Shown piece after piece: positions 43,641-52,500 of a stretch of 64,000 nucleotides of DNA (within the stretch, counting starts at the first letter, position 1; every line of letters starts with the position of its first letter). The stretch lies in assembly GCF_000720485.1 (NCBI RefSeq), contig NZ_JOAX01000020.1:62001-126000 (forward strand). The letters are read 5' to 3'. The notes below the pieces were generated by a model. That model was not told the DNA's origin and did no database searches. It saw only the letters and a list, made by a program, of their open reading frames with translations. This DNA is from Streptomyces ochraceiscleroticus. GTDB lineage: Bacteria; Actinomycetota; Actinomycetes; Streptomycetales; Streptomycetaceae. Position numbers and translations under genes: made by a program.

Positions 43641-44636
43641 TCAGCGGGTCCCGCGAGCGGTGTACTTCTCCAGCGCCGGCACGTCCTTGCCGGTGACGAT
43701 GGCCGGGCCGGTGAGCACCGGGCGGCCGCCGCCCAGTACGTTCGCATTGGTCCGGTTCAGCCAGAGCAGATCGACCGCTTCGTACCCCTGGAGGTAGGGC
43801 TGCTGGTCGACGGCGAAGGTGATGTCCTTCGCCTTCAGGCTCTTCACCACGGCGGCGTTCAGGTCGAACGTCGCGAGCTGCGCCGCGCTGCCCGCCTGCT
43901 CCCGGGCCTTGGCCGAGATCGCCGCGATGGGTGCGCCGAGCGTGACGATCGCGTCGATGTCCTTGTCCGACTGGAGCTTCGCCTCGATGGAGGACTGCGA
44001 GGACGGCGCGTTCGTCCCGTCGACGTTGAGGTTCTCGACCGTACCGTCGAAAGCTTTCTGCACACCGGCGCAGCGGTCCTCCAGGGAGACGTTGCCCTGC
44101 TCGTGGATGACGCACAGGGCCTTCTCGCGGCCGCGCTTGTCCAGCTCCGCGCCGACCGCCTCGCCCGCGACGGACTCGTCCTGGCCGATATGGGTGAGGG
44201 CGCCGTACTGCCGGGAGTACTCGCCGCCGGAGTTGATGGTGATCACCGGGATACCGGCCTTCACGGCGGCCCGGACCGCCGACTTCAGGGCCTGCGGCTT
44301 GGCGAGCGTCACGATGAGCCCGTCGACCTTCTGGTCGGTCATGCTGCGGACCAGCTCGGCCTGGCGTGACCCTTCCTTGTCATTGGCGTAGAGAAATTTC
44401 ACATTGTCCTTCTCGGCCGCCTGCTCGGCGCCGGTCTGGACGATGTCCCAGAAGGTGTCGCCCTCGCCGGAGTGGCTGACCATGCCGATGGTCATGCGGG
44501 GCGTGTTCGCGGCCTTCCCGGAGGCACCGGACGCGGCGTCCTCGGACTTCTTGCCGCCGGAGCCGCTGCAGCCGGCGGCGAGGGCGAGCGCCGCGAGGGC
44601 TGCCGCGACCGCGCGGACGCTTCGTACGGTACGCAT
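43641..44636 (-). CDS. Sugar-binding lipoprotein 1 (tandem paralogue)
   Basis: 331-aa binding protein. The lipobox is LALAAGC (Cys near 23), followed by [20 protein letters not shown], a frame almost identical to the downstream paralogue, and GIPVITINSGGEYSRQ where the ligand pocket loop differs (versus GSEVSEK). The two genes are separated by 122 bp and arose by tandem duplication. GGGAGG precedes the ATG. It is first in the operon downstream of the GntR gene. Two binding proteins feeding one permease would widen the substrate range. Confidence 0.9.
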   Translation of the reverse strand: MRTVRSVRAVAAALAALALAAGCSGSGGKKSEDAASGASGKAANTPRMTIGMVSHSGEGDTFWDIVQTGAEQAAEKDNVKFLYANDKEGSRQAELVRSMTDQKVDGLIVTLAKPQALKSAVRAAVKAGIPVITINSGGEYSRQYGALTHIGQDESVAGEAVGAELDKRGREKALCVIHEQGNVSLEDRCAGVQKAFDGTVENLNVDGTNAPSSQSSIEAKLQSDKDIDAIVTLGAPIAAISAKAREQAGSAAQLATFDLNAAVVKSLKAKDITFAVDQQPYLQGYEAVDLLWLNRTNANVLGGGRPVLTGPAIVTGKDVPALEKYTARGTR

Positions 44637-44677
44637 CGTGAACCGCCTCCCTTGCCGCGCGAGTGCGACTGGAGGCG

Positions 44678-44707
44678 TTTGTAGCGGCGTTCAGCGAACG
44701 GCGTCAA
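44678..44707 (-). promoter_or_regulatory. Promoter of the sugar importer with internal inverted repeat
   Basis: Reading leftward: -35 TTGACG (complement of 44702-44707), an 18-bp spacer, -10 TACAAA (complement of 44678-44683). Within the spacer lies CGTTC-AGC-GAACG (44688-44700), a good candidate operator for the adjacent GntR/UTRA protein. It would drive the binding-protein, permease and ATPase genes. Confidence 0.6.
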
Positions 44708-44725
44708 TGCTTTGTCAGAACATTC

Positions 44726-45499
44726 TTACGGACGCACGAGGAGCTGGAACTCGAAGGCGTACCGCGAGGCGCGGTAGACGTGCGAGCCGAATTCGACGGG
44801 GCGGCCGGTGTCGTCGAAGGTCGTGCGCTGCATCGTGAGCAGCGGGGCGCCCTCCTCCTCGGCCAGCCGCTCGGCCTCCGCCGCGTCGGCGACCCGGGCG
44901 CCGACCGCCTGCCGGGCGCTGTGCAGGGTGATCCCGGCGTTGCGCATCAGGCGGTACAGGCCGGTGCTCTCGAGCTGTGCGGTCTCCAGCTCGATCAGCC
45001 CGAGGGGGAGGTGGTTGCGCAGGTGCGCCATGGGCTCGCCGTGGGTGAGCCGGAGCCGCTCGACGAGCGCGACCTCCGCGCCCTCGGCGACGCCGAGCGC
45101 CGCGGCGACCTCGGCGGTGGCCTCGGTGGTGGTGTTGAGCAGTACCTTCGTGGCGGGCTTCTGGCCGGCCGCCTCCAGGTCATCGTAGAGGCTGCTCAGC
45201 TCCAGCGGGCGCTTGACCTGGCTGTGCACGACCTGGGTGCCGATGCCGCGGCGGCGGACGAGCAGCCCCTTGTCCACCAGCGACTGGATGGCCTGCCGGA
45301 CCGTCGGCCGGGACAGGCCCAGCCGGCCCGCGAGCTCGATCTCGTTGCCGAGCAGGCTGCCCGGGGCCAGCTTGCCGGTCTCGATCGCGGCCTCGAGCTG
45401 CTGGGACAGCTGGAAGTACAGCGGGACCGGGCTGCTCCGGTCGACGCTGAACTGGACAGGGCCCTCGGCGCCCTCGGTGTCTGCTTCGTGTTTCCCCAC
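44726..45499 (-). CDS. GntR-family regulator with UTRA domain (sugar importer regulator)
   Basis: 257-aa HutC-type regulator. The winged helix is PLYFQLSQQLEAAIETGKL with recognition segment ELAGRLGLSRPTVRQAIQSL and the wing RRRGIGTQV (about 25-90). The UTRA domain covers about 105-250 (PMAHLRNHLPLGL, TFDDTGRPVEFGSHVYRASRY). It stands directly upstream of, and co-directional with, the sugar importer genes, so the importer and possibly the 6-kb distant ROK kinase form its regulon. Promoter with an internal inverted repeat follows its stop codon. Confidence 0.9.
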   Translation of the reverse strand: MGKHEADTEGAEGPVQFSVDRSSPVPLYFQLSQQLEAAIETGKLAPGSLLGNEIELAGRLGLSRPTVRQAIQSLVDKGLLVRRRGIGTQVVHSQVKRPLELSSLYDDLEAAGQKPATKVLLNTTTEATAEVAAALGVAEGAEVALVERLRLTHGEPMAHLRNHLPLGLIELETAQLESTGLYRLMRNAGITLHSARQAVGARVADAAEAERLAEEEGAPLLTMQRTTFDDTGRPVEFGSHVYRASRYAFEFQLLVRP

Positions 45500-45703
45500 G
45501 CGGCCGAGCGTATCCGCCCCTGCCCATGACGGGAAGTCCAGAGGTCACATTGTCCGGACATTATGTACTGGCGCCACTTCGCGACCTGGCCGTCCAGCGA
45601 CATCACCGCACCCTGGGCCGCCGCACACCACAGACAGCGCTTCGGCGCGTCCCGATCGGGAGAAACGGGTGGCCACAGGGGGCGCAGGCGGCACAATGGA
45701 CGA

Positions 45704-46096
45704 ATGCCGGAGTACGCCGAACTGCATCTGTCCGACCGCACGTTGGTCCGCCTCACCCTCGCCCCCGTAGGCACGCCCGAGCCCGCCGTGCCCGCCGCAC
45801 GTCCTGATCTGCCCGACGGGGCCGGCACCGTCGAGCCGGTGGGCCGGGGCCGCGAGCGGCTGGCCGCGCTCGCCGGGGACGGGCTGCGGGCGGTGCTCAG
45901 CCCGCTCGGGCCGCTGCTCCAGGAAGTGCACGACTCCGTCGCGCGCACGGAGAACCCTCCGCGGGAGCTGTCCGTGGAGTTCGGCGTGCAGATCGGGCAG
46001 GACCTCAAGCTCGGCATCGCCGGGGGCAGCGCCCAGACCGCCATGAAGATCACCGCGAGCTGGCAGCTCCCGGACACCGCATCCCAGGAGGGCTGA
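45704..46096 (+). CDS. Trypsin-co-occurring domain 1 (Trypco1, CU044_2847-like) protein
   Basis: 130-aa protein opening the vWA-MoxR-VMAP cluster. It begins with a short beta strand region (MPEYAELHLSDRTLVRLTLA), has a helical middle (LLQEVHDSVARTENPP) and ends in the diagnostic VEFGVQIGQDLKLGIAGGSA block followed by a beta strand (FK/MKITASWQL). This fits the small Trypco1 proteins named for their occurrence beside trypsin-like proteases in conflict systems, where they may be substrates or adaptors. Its stop codon TGA is directly followed by the GTG of the protease gene, so expression is coupled. Confidence 0.8.
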   Translation: MPEYAELHLSDRTLVRLTLAPVGTPEPAVPAARPDLPDGAGTVEPVGRGRERLAALAGDGLRAVLSPLGPLLQEVHDSVARTENPPRELSVEFGVQIGQDLKLGIAGGSAQTAMKITASWQLPDTASQEG

Positions 46097-48466
46097 GTGC
46101 GGTGGTTCGGCGCCGGCGCCGAGGGCGCCGGGGAGGACGCGACGCCGGACGAGCGGGCCGGGCTGGTCACGGTGTACGGCACGGACTTCGCCCCGGCGGA
46201 CGGCGGACAGCCGCCCGCGCGGCCTCCGTTCGCCGCCACCCCGCTCGGCGGCAGCGCGCTCGGCAGCGGCGCGCTCGGTACGTACGATCCGAGTCCCGCC
46301 GCGCCGGCGCCCAGCGGCGGCGTCCGCATGGTCGGCGCCGGCGTCTGCCTCACCCCGCGGCACGTCCTCACCTGCGCCCATGTCGTCAACCTCGCGGCCG
46401 GCCGGGACCGGCTGGAGCACTCCCACCCCGGCGCGGTGGAGCTGACGGTGGGCTTCCCCGGCGCCACGCACGGCGCCCGCGGCACCGCCCGGCTCACGCA
46501 CTGGATACCGCCGCGGGACGAGCAGTTCCCCGAGCGGCACTCCCCCGTGCCGCCCGACGCCCGGCGCTGGCGCGGCGACCTCGCCGTGCTGGAGCTGACC
46601 GGCGATCCGCCGCCCGGCGTCACCCCGCCCCGCTGGACCGCGATGACCGGCGCGCAGAGCGTCCGCGCCCGCTACGGCACCGGCGACCCCGAACACACCG
46701 CGTACGGCCGGATCGTCTCCTGCGAGGGCGGCATCGGCTATGTGCACGGGCGGCCCACCGGCGCGGCCATCCGCGGCGGTTACAGCGGCGGTCCCGTCTG
46801 GTCGGTGGGCGATCACCGCGCGGTCGGGCTGGTCGCCGCCATGGTCACGCACGGGCCCGGCCCCTACGATCCCGCCATGACCACCCGGCTGAGCTGGTCG
46901 TTCTCCTGGCAGGTCATCAAGGAGGAGCTGATCGCCGCGGGCGCCCGCGCCCTGCTCGCGGACTGCGCGGATCCGGTGCCGCAGCAGCGCACCCCCGACC
47001 GGCTCCGCGAGGACCTGCGCGTGCTGCTGGACCGCGCGCTGCCCGACGAGGCGCATGTGCGCAAGCACGCGGCGCGCTTCGCCGAGCGGTGCCGGCTGCC
47101 GCATCCCGAGGACGGCTCGCTGCCCACGCTGGAGGAGTGGACGGAGGTCCTGCTGACCGTCGACCGGGCGGTGCCCGCGCTCGCCGAGGTGCTCGCGCCG
47201 TACGACCCGGTGCACGCCCGCGAGCTGCGCGACCTGGCCCGGCTCACCCCGCGCCTGACCGACCGCTGGATGTCCCCGTGGGAGGAACAGGCGCTGCTGC
47301 AGTTGCTCTGCACCCTCCCCGACGACGTCCGGCGGCGGGTCCCCGAGGCCACCCGCAGCGCGTTCCCATATCCGCTGCCGGACAAGGTCGTGGACGGTAC
47401 GGGGCTCAGTGACCCGAAGGTCTTCGCCGCGTACGCGCGGCACTGGGTGAGCGCGCTGGAGAGCCGCGCGGGCGACGGGCGGCAGGTGCCGGCCGGAACG
47501 CCGGGCGTGCCCGCGCTGCTCCGCGCGGTGGAGTTCGTCGCGGCGCTCGGCAGCCCGCTCGCCCAGCGCACCGAACTGCGGCTGTGGAACGAGCGGATGG
47601 CGGGCCACCTCGGCATCGACGCGGCCACCCTCGCCGACCGGCGCGCCGACGCCGACCAGTGGGCGCAGTCCGCGGTGAGCGCACCGCCGCGGCTGGTCGT
47701 GGAGCTGACCGGCGGCACGGGCCACGGCCGCACCCGCCGGTACGACGTGGGGTTCTGGACGGACGTGGGCGACGGCCGGCTGCAGCCCGCCGCCGGTGCG
47801 GGCGCCGACCCGCTGACCCCGGCCGAGATCGTCAAGGTCCTGCACAAGCACCTGGACCGGCTGGCCGGCGCCTCGGTCGGACAGGCGTGGCCGGCCGTCG
47901 AACTGATCGTGGAACACGGCGATCTGGAGATCGACCTGGACTCCCTGGACGCCGCGGGCGAGGGGCCGCTGCCGCCCAAGGTCGTCGGCACCCGCTATCC
48001 GATGGTGCTGCGCTGCCCCAGCATCCGGCGGCTGGCCGACAGCGACGGCGTGTGGCGGCGCCGGTGGCGGGCGCTGGGCAAGAAGGGCGCGGTGCGGCTG
48101 GACGCGTCGCACGACGACCCGGGGCGGGTGGCCGGGCTGCTCGACGAGGACCTGGACGCGTCCGTCGTGGTGGTCGGCACCCCGCACGGCACCCGCGCCA
48201 GGACCGCGACGTGGTGCCTGGCCTGCGGGGTACCGGTACTGCTGTGGGACCGCGGGGAGCACGCGGCGGACGGCGGCCGGCTCTTCGCGCTCGACCCGCC
48301 CTCGCGGGTGCACCAACTGCCCGACGCCGTACGGGAGTACCGGGCAAAAGCCCGCCGCTCCCCCGACGAGCACCGTGCCCGCCCGGTCCTGGTGTGGGAC
48401 GATCCGAGCCGTCCGCTGCCGCTGACCGCGCATCTGACCGACCCTTCCGAGCGAGCGGAACTGTAG
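46097..48466 (+). CDS. VMAP-type protein with N-terminal trypsin-like protease
   Basis: 789-aa central component of the cluster. Residues about 20-260 are a trypsin-like serine protease with an intact triad: His95 (LTCAHVV), Asp161 (RGDLAVLEL), Ser230 (RGGYSGGPVW). There is no signal peptide, so it is cytoplasmic. A helical middle part (about 300-520, with TDRWMSPWEEQALLQLLCTL) resembles effector-associated or VMAP-M regions. The last 260 residues (RLVVELTG, WPAVELIVEHGDLEIDL, RWRALGKKGAVRL, CGVPVLLWDRG) match the vWA-MoxR-associated protein C-terminal domain. GTG start with GGAGGG upstream. Inference: on activation by the partner ATPases it cleaves cellular or cluster proteins. Confidence 0.85.
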   Translation: MRWFGAGAEGAGEDATPDERAGLVTVYGTDFAPADGGQPPARPPFAATPLGGSALGSGALGTYDPSPAAPAPSGGVRMVGAGVCLTPRHVLTCAHVVNLAAGRDRLEHSHPGAVELTVGFPGATHGARGTARLTHWIPPRDEQFPERHSPVPPDARRWRGDLAVLELTGDPPPGVTPPRWTAMTGAQSVRARYGTGDPEHTAYGRIVSCEGGIGYVHGRPTGAAIRGGYSGGPVWSVGDHRAVGLVAAMVTHGPGPYDPAMTTRLSWSFSWQVIKEELIAAGARALLADCADPVPQQRTPDRLREDLRVLLDRALPDEAHVRKHAARFAERCRLPHPEDGSLPTLEEWTEVLLTVDRAVPALAEVLAPYDPVHARELRDLARLTPRLTDRWMSPWEEQALLQLLCTLPDDVRRRVPEATRSAFPYPLPDKVVDGTGLSDPKVFAAYARHWVSALESRAGDGRQVPAGTPGVPALLRAVEFVAALGSPLAQRTELRLWNERMAGHLGIDAATLADRRADADQWAQSAVSAPPRLVVELTGGTGHGRTRRYDVGFWTDVGDGRLQPAAGAGADPLTPAEIVKVLHKHLDRLAGASVGQAWPAVELIVEHGDLEIDLDSLDAAGEGPLPPKVVGTRYPMVLRCPSIRRLADSDGVWRRRWRALGKKGAVRLDASHDDPGRVAGLLDEDLDASVVVVGTPHGTRARTATWCLACGVPVLLWDRGEHAADGGRLFALDPPSRVHQLPDAVREYRAKARRSPDEHRARPVLVWDDPSRPLPLTAHLTDPSERAEL

Positions 48467-48481
48467 GAAGTCCAGGGAGCC

Positions 48482-49528
48482 ATGAGCACCGAGAACGCAC
48501 CCGCCGACCCCCGCAAGGCCCCGGACGCCGCCGTCCCCGGTCCCGCCCGGCCCGCCGACGTCCGCGGCACCGGCGCCGCGGACGGCTGGCGGCTCTTCCG
48601 CGGCGACGGCCTCGCCCGCCGGCCCGCGATGCCCGAGGCGCCGCCCTGGCGCCGGTTCGGCCGCGCGCGCACGGAGACCTCGGCCGCCGGGCCGGGCGGC
48701 GGCCCGTACCTGATCGGCCCGGAGCAGGCCGACGTGGTGAGCGCCGCGCTGCACCTGCGCCGCCCGCTGCTGGTCACCGGCCATCCCGGTACGGGCAAGT
48801 CCTCGCTCGCGCAGGCCATCGCGCACGAGCTGTCGCTGGGCCGGGTGCTGCACTGGCCGGTCAACAGCCGCGCCACGCTGCAGGACGCGCTGTACCGCTA
48901 CGACGCGGTGGGCCGGCTGCGCGAGGCGTCGCTCCGCCGCGACCGGGACGAACCGGAGCCGCACATCGGCACGTTCGTCCGGCTCGGCCCGCTCGGCACC
49001 GCCCTCGCGCCCCGCGACCGGCCGCGCGTGCTGCTCGTCGACGAGCTGGACAAGGGCGATGTGGACCTGCCCAACGACCTGCTCGCGGTCTTCGAGAGCG
49101 GTGAGTTCGAGATCCCGGAGCTGGCCCGGCTGCCCGAGGACCAGGCCGACGTGGACGTGCTCACCGCCGATCCGGGCGCGACCGAGCCGGTGCACCGCGG
49201 CCGGGTCCGCTGCCGGGAGTTCCCGGTCGTGGTGATCACCAGCAACGGCGAGCGGGACTTCCCGCCCGCCTTCCTGCGCCGCTGCGTCCGCCTCGACCTG
49301 CCCGACCCGGACGAGACCCGGCTGCGCGAGATCATCGCGGCCCACCTCGGCCCGGACATCCTGCCCGAGGTCGACGACCTGCTCACCGCGTTCCTGAACC
49401 GCCGCGCGCTCGGCGAACTGGCCACCGACCAGCTCCTGAACGCCGTCTTCCTGCGCGCGGGCGGCGTGGACATCGACGCCGAGGCGGTACGCAAGGCCGT
49501 GCTGCACCGGCTCGGCGGGACGGTGTAA
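48482..49528 (+). CDS. MoxR-type AAA+ ATPase of the conflict cluster
   Basis: 348-aa AAA+ ATPase. After a Pro/Ala-rich N-terminus of about 70 residues comes Walker A GHPGTGKSS (100-108, Lys106), Walker B VLLVDELDK (183-191), sensor 1 VITSNGERD (Asn255) and an arginine-finger segment FLRRC (265-269). A small lid domain ends the protein. MoxR ATPases act as chaperones or remodellers with vWA-domain partners. The gene lies 15 bp after the VMAP gene and 5 bp before the vWA/NTPase gene, a fixed order for the ternary system. An AGGAAG site precedes the ATG. Confidence 0.92.
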   Translation: MSTENAPADPRKAPDAAVPGPARPADVRGTGAADGWRLFRGDGLARRPAMPEAPPWRRFGRARTETSAAGPGGGPYLIGPEQADVVSAALHLRRPLLVTGHPGTGKSSLAQAIAHELSLGRVLHWPVNSRATLQDALYRYDAVGRLREASLRRDRDEPEPHIGTFVRLGPLGTALAPRDRPRVLLVDELDKGDVDLPNDLLAVFESGEFEIPELARLPEDQADVDVLTADPGATEPVHRGRVRCREFPVVVITSNGERDFPPAFLRRCVRLDLPDPDETRLREIIAAHLGPDILPEVDDLLTAFLNRRALGELATDQLLNAVFLRAGGVDIDAEAVRKAVLHRLGGTV

Positions 49529-49533
49529 CCACG

Positions 49534-52500
49534 ATGCCGGAGCGGGCCCGCCGCATCCTGGGCGACAGCGGAGTGGAGCTGTCGCCGCAGGAGCTGCTGG
49601 ACGCGCTCTGGCTGGCCACCCGGCTGCCCGTGCCGGAGGAGGAGGCCGCCGAGCCGGATCCGGAGCCGGGGAACGGGACGGCGCCGCCGGAGCCGGACGA
49701 CTCCTCGGAGCTGGAGGCGCCGGACGGGGAGCCGGTGCTGCCCTCCCGTTCCCCCGGCCGCGAGGCCCGGCCCCAGGCGCCCGCCCGCGCGCCCCGGCGC
49801 CCGGACGCCGGGCACGGTCTGCACGGCGGCTCGCTCCGCACCACCTCCCCCGAGCGGGACGGCGGCCGCCCGGCCGTGTCCGTACGCGCCCCCGAGGGCA
49901 AGGCCGTCACCGACGCGCTCGCCCTCTCCCGCGCGCTGCGCCCGCTCCAGCAGCAGCGCCCGAGCCCGGTCCGTACCGAGGTCGACGAGGCCGCGACGGT
50001 CGACGCGATGGCCGAGACCGGGCTCCCGGACGTGGCGATCCTGCCGGCCCGCGAACGCTGGCTGGACCTGGCGCTGGTCATCGACGACGGCACGTCGATG
50101 CTGCTGTGGCAGCGGCTCTGCGGCGAGCTGCGCGGCGTACTGGAACGGCTCGGCGCCTTCCGCGACGTCCGGGTGTACGGGCTGCACACCCGCGGCGGCG
50201 GGCGGCCCGCCCTGCGCAGCAGCCCTTTTGGCGACGGCCCGGCCAACGGCGACCCGGCGGTCCTCGCGGACCCCTCCGGCGCCACGATGGTGCTGGTCGT
50301 CACCGACGGCATCGGGTCGGCCTGGCGCGGCGGCCGCATGGCGGAGGTGCTCGCAGGGTGGGGCCGCTGCGGCCCGACCGCGGTGCTGCAGGTGCTGCCG
50401 CCGCAGCTCTGGAAGGGCTCGGGCGTACGGGCCGACCGCTGGGAGGTGACCACCCGCGGCCGGGCATCGGCGAACGCGACCTGGCAGGTCACCGCCTCGG
50501 GCCTGCCGCCCGAGCTGGCGTCCTTCCGCGGCGTGCCGGTCCCCGTCCTGGCGCCCCGCCCGGCCTCCGTCGCGGAGTGGGCTCGGCTGGTCGCCTCGCC
50601 CGGCGGCACGGCCGTACTCCCCCTGCTGCGCACCGCGCCCGCGGCCGCCGGCGACCTCGGCGAGGACCTCGCCGCGACGCCCCCGCCGCCGCCCGGCACC
50701 GACGCGGCGACCGCCGCCGTGCTGCGGTTTCGCGACACCGTCTCGCCCGAGGCGTACCGCCTCGCCGCCCATCTCGCGGCGCTCGCGCCGGTGTCCGTAC
50801 CGGCCATGCGGCTGGTGCAGGAGTCGGTGTCCTGGCCCGCCGAGACCGCGCATCTCGCCGAGGTGTTCTCCGGCGGACTGCTGCGCGCCGTGCCGCCCCC
50901 GGCCGCGCACGACGTGCCCGAGCGGCTGCGGCAGTTCGACTTTCCCGCGGCGACGAAGGCCATACTGTTCGACACCGTCCCCACCGCCGAACTGCTGGAG
51001 ACCGGGCTGACGGTGGGCCGCCGGATGGACGAACTGGTCGGCCGCTCCCCGGACTTCCCCGCCTGGATCTCCCACCCGGCGGGCCCGGACCGGCTGCCGG
51101 ACCACGCCAGGGCGTTCGCCTGGGTGAACGACGCGCTGCTGGTACGGCTGGGGATCGGGCGCGCGGAGGCGGCGGGGCCGCGCCGGACGGCGACCGCCGA
51201 GCTGCCGGTGGCCGCACGGATCGCGGCGCCCAGGACGACGGCGGCCGGCCGGGCGCCGGTGCCCGGTGTCCTCCCCGGCCCGCGCGTCCTCGACGGCGGC
51301 TCCCCCGCGCCCTGGCCCGCTGCCGCCGCCCCGAACGGGGCGCGCGGCGAGAAGCTGCTGAAGGCGGCGGTGCTGGACGCGCTGCACCGCGACCCGTACG
51401 CCCACAGCGAGCTGCCCGCCTACCTCTTCCTCGGGCCGCCGGGCGGCGGCAAGACCACGCTGCTGCGGCAGTTGTCGGCGCGCGCCCAGGAGCTGGACGC
51501 GCCGCTGGCCTGGCTGGACCTGGACAGCGCCTACTCCTCGATCACCGAGGTGGCACTGGAGGCGGCCCGGCAGTTCCACCGGGACGCCGCCCGGCACTCC
51601 GCGCTCACCTTCCCGGCCTTCGCCGGGCTGCTCACCGCGTTCGCCCTCGCGCCCGCGCCGCGTGCCATAAGAGAGCTGGCCGAGTCGGCGCGCGGTGTGC
51701 TGGGCCGGTTCCCGCTCGGCGACGTCCCCAGTACCGTCCGGGCCGGCCTGCAGAGCAGTCTGGAAGCGCTCGGGGACGCACCGCCGCCGCCCGGCGTCGG
51801 CGCCGTGCTGCGGCTGGCCGGTGAACCGCGGCTGCGGCTGCGGCACCTGGAGCGGGCGCTGGCAGGCATCGCACGGCGCAGTAGCGGCAGCGCCCGTGAC
51901 CTGCTGCGGTATCTGCGGCGGCAGCTCGCGGGCCGCCCGGACGAGGCCGGGATCATGGACGAAGTACTGCTGCGGGCGCTGCTCTCGGACCTGCGGACGG
52001 CCTACGGCAGCGGCACACCACACCGGCGCTCCACGAACTGCCTCCTCCTGCTGGACAACGCCGACTGCGCGGTGGGTGAGGAGTTCCTGCAGGGGCTGGC
52101 CCATGCCCGGGCGCTGGACAGCGGCGTCACCCCGGCCTGGGACCCGCTGCTGGCCGTGGCCACCGCCGGGACCGTGCCCCGGCAGGTCGACCCCGAGCAA
52201 CTTGCCGGGCCCGACCTGCGCTTCCAGCTCACCCACTGGCGCCTGACGCACCGTCAGGAGAACCGGACGGCGGACGACCTGGTCGTCGCCCAGCTCGGCG
52301 GGCTGTCCCTGGCCGAGGTCACCGAGCTGGCGGCGGAGACACTCGGCGGCACCCGCGGCCTGCCCCGGCCGCCGGTCGCGCGCCCGGCTGCCTGGCTCGG
52401 CCGCCTCGTGCACGATGTGACGCGCGGCCACCCCGGCGCGGTCGCGGCACTCCTGGACGCGTTACCCCGCTTCCCCGCGGACACCGACTGGGCGTACCGG

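Noticed and set aside
45545..52431. Very long antisense reading frames opposite the conflict cluster (over 1000 codons each)
   Set aside because: They mirror the real genes; long open antisense frames are expected at this GC content. They are rich in His/Gln/Arg/Gly repeats and contain no domain motif, while the plus strand has clear AAA+, protease and NTPase signatures.
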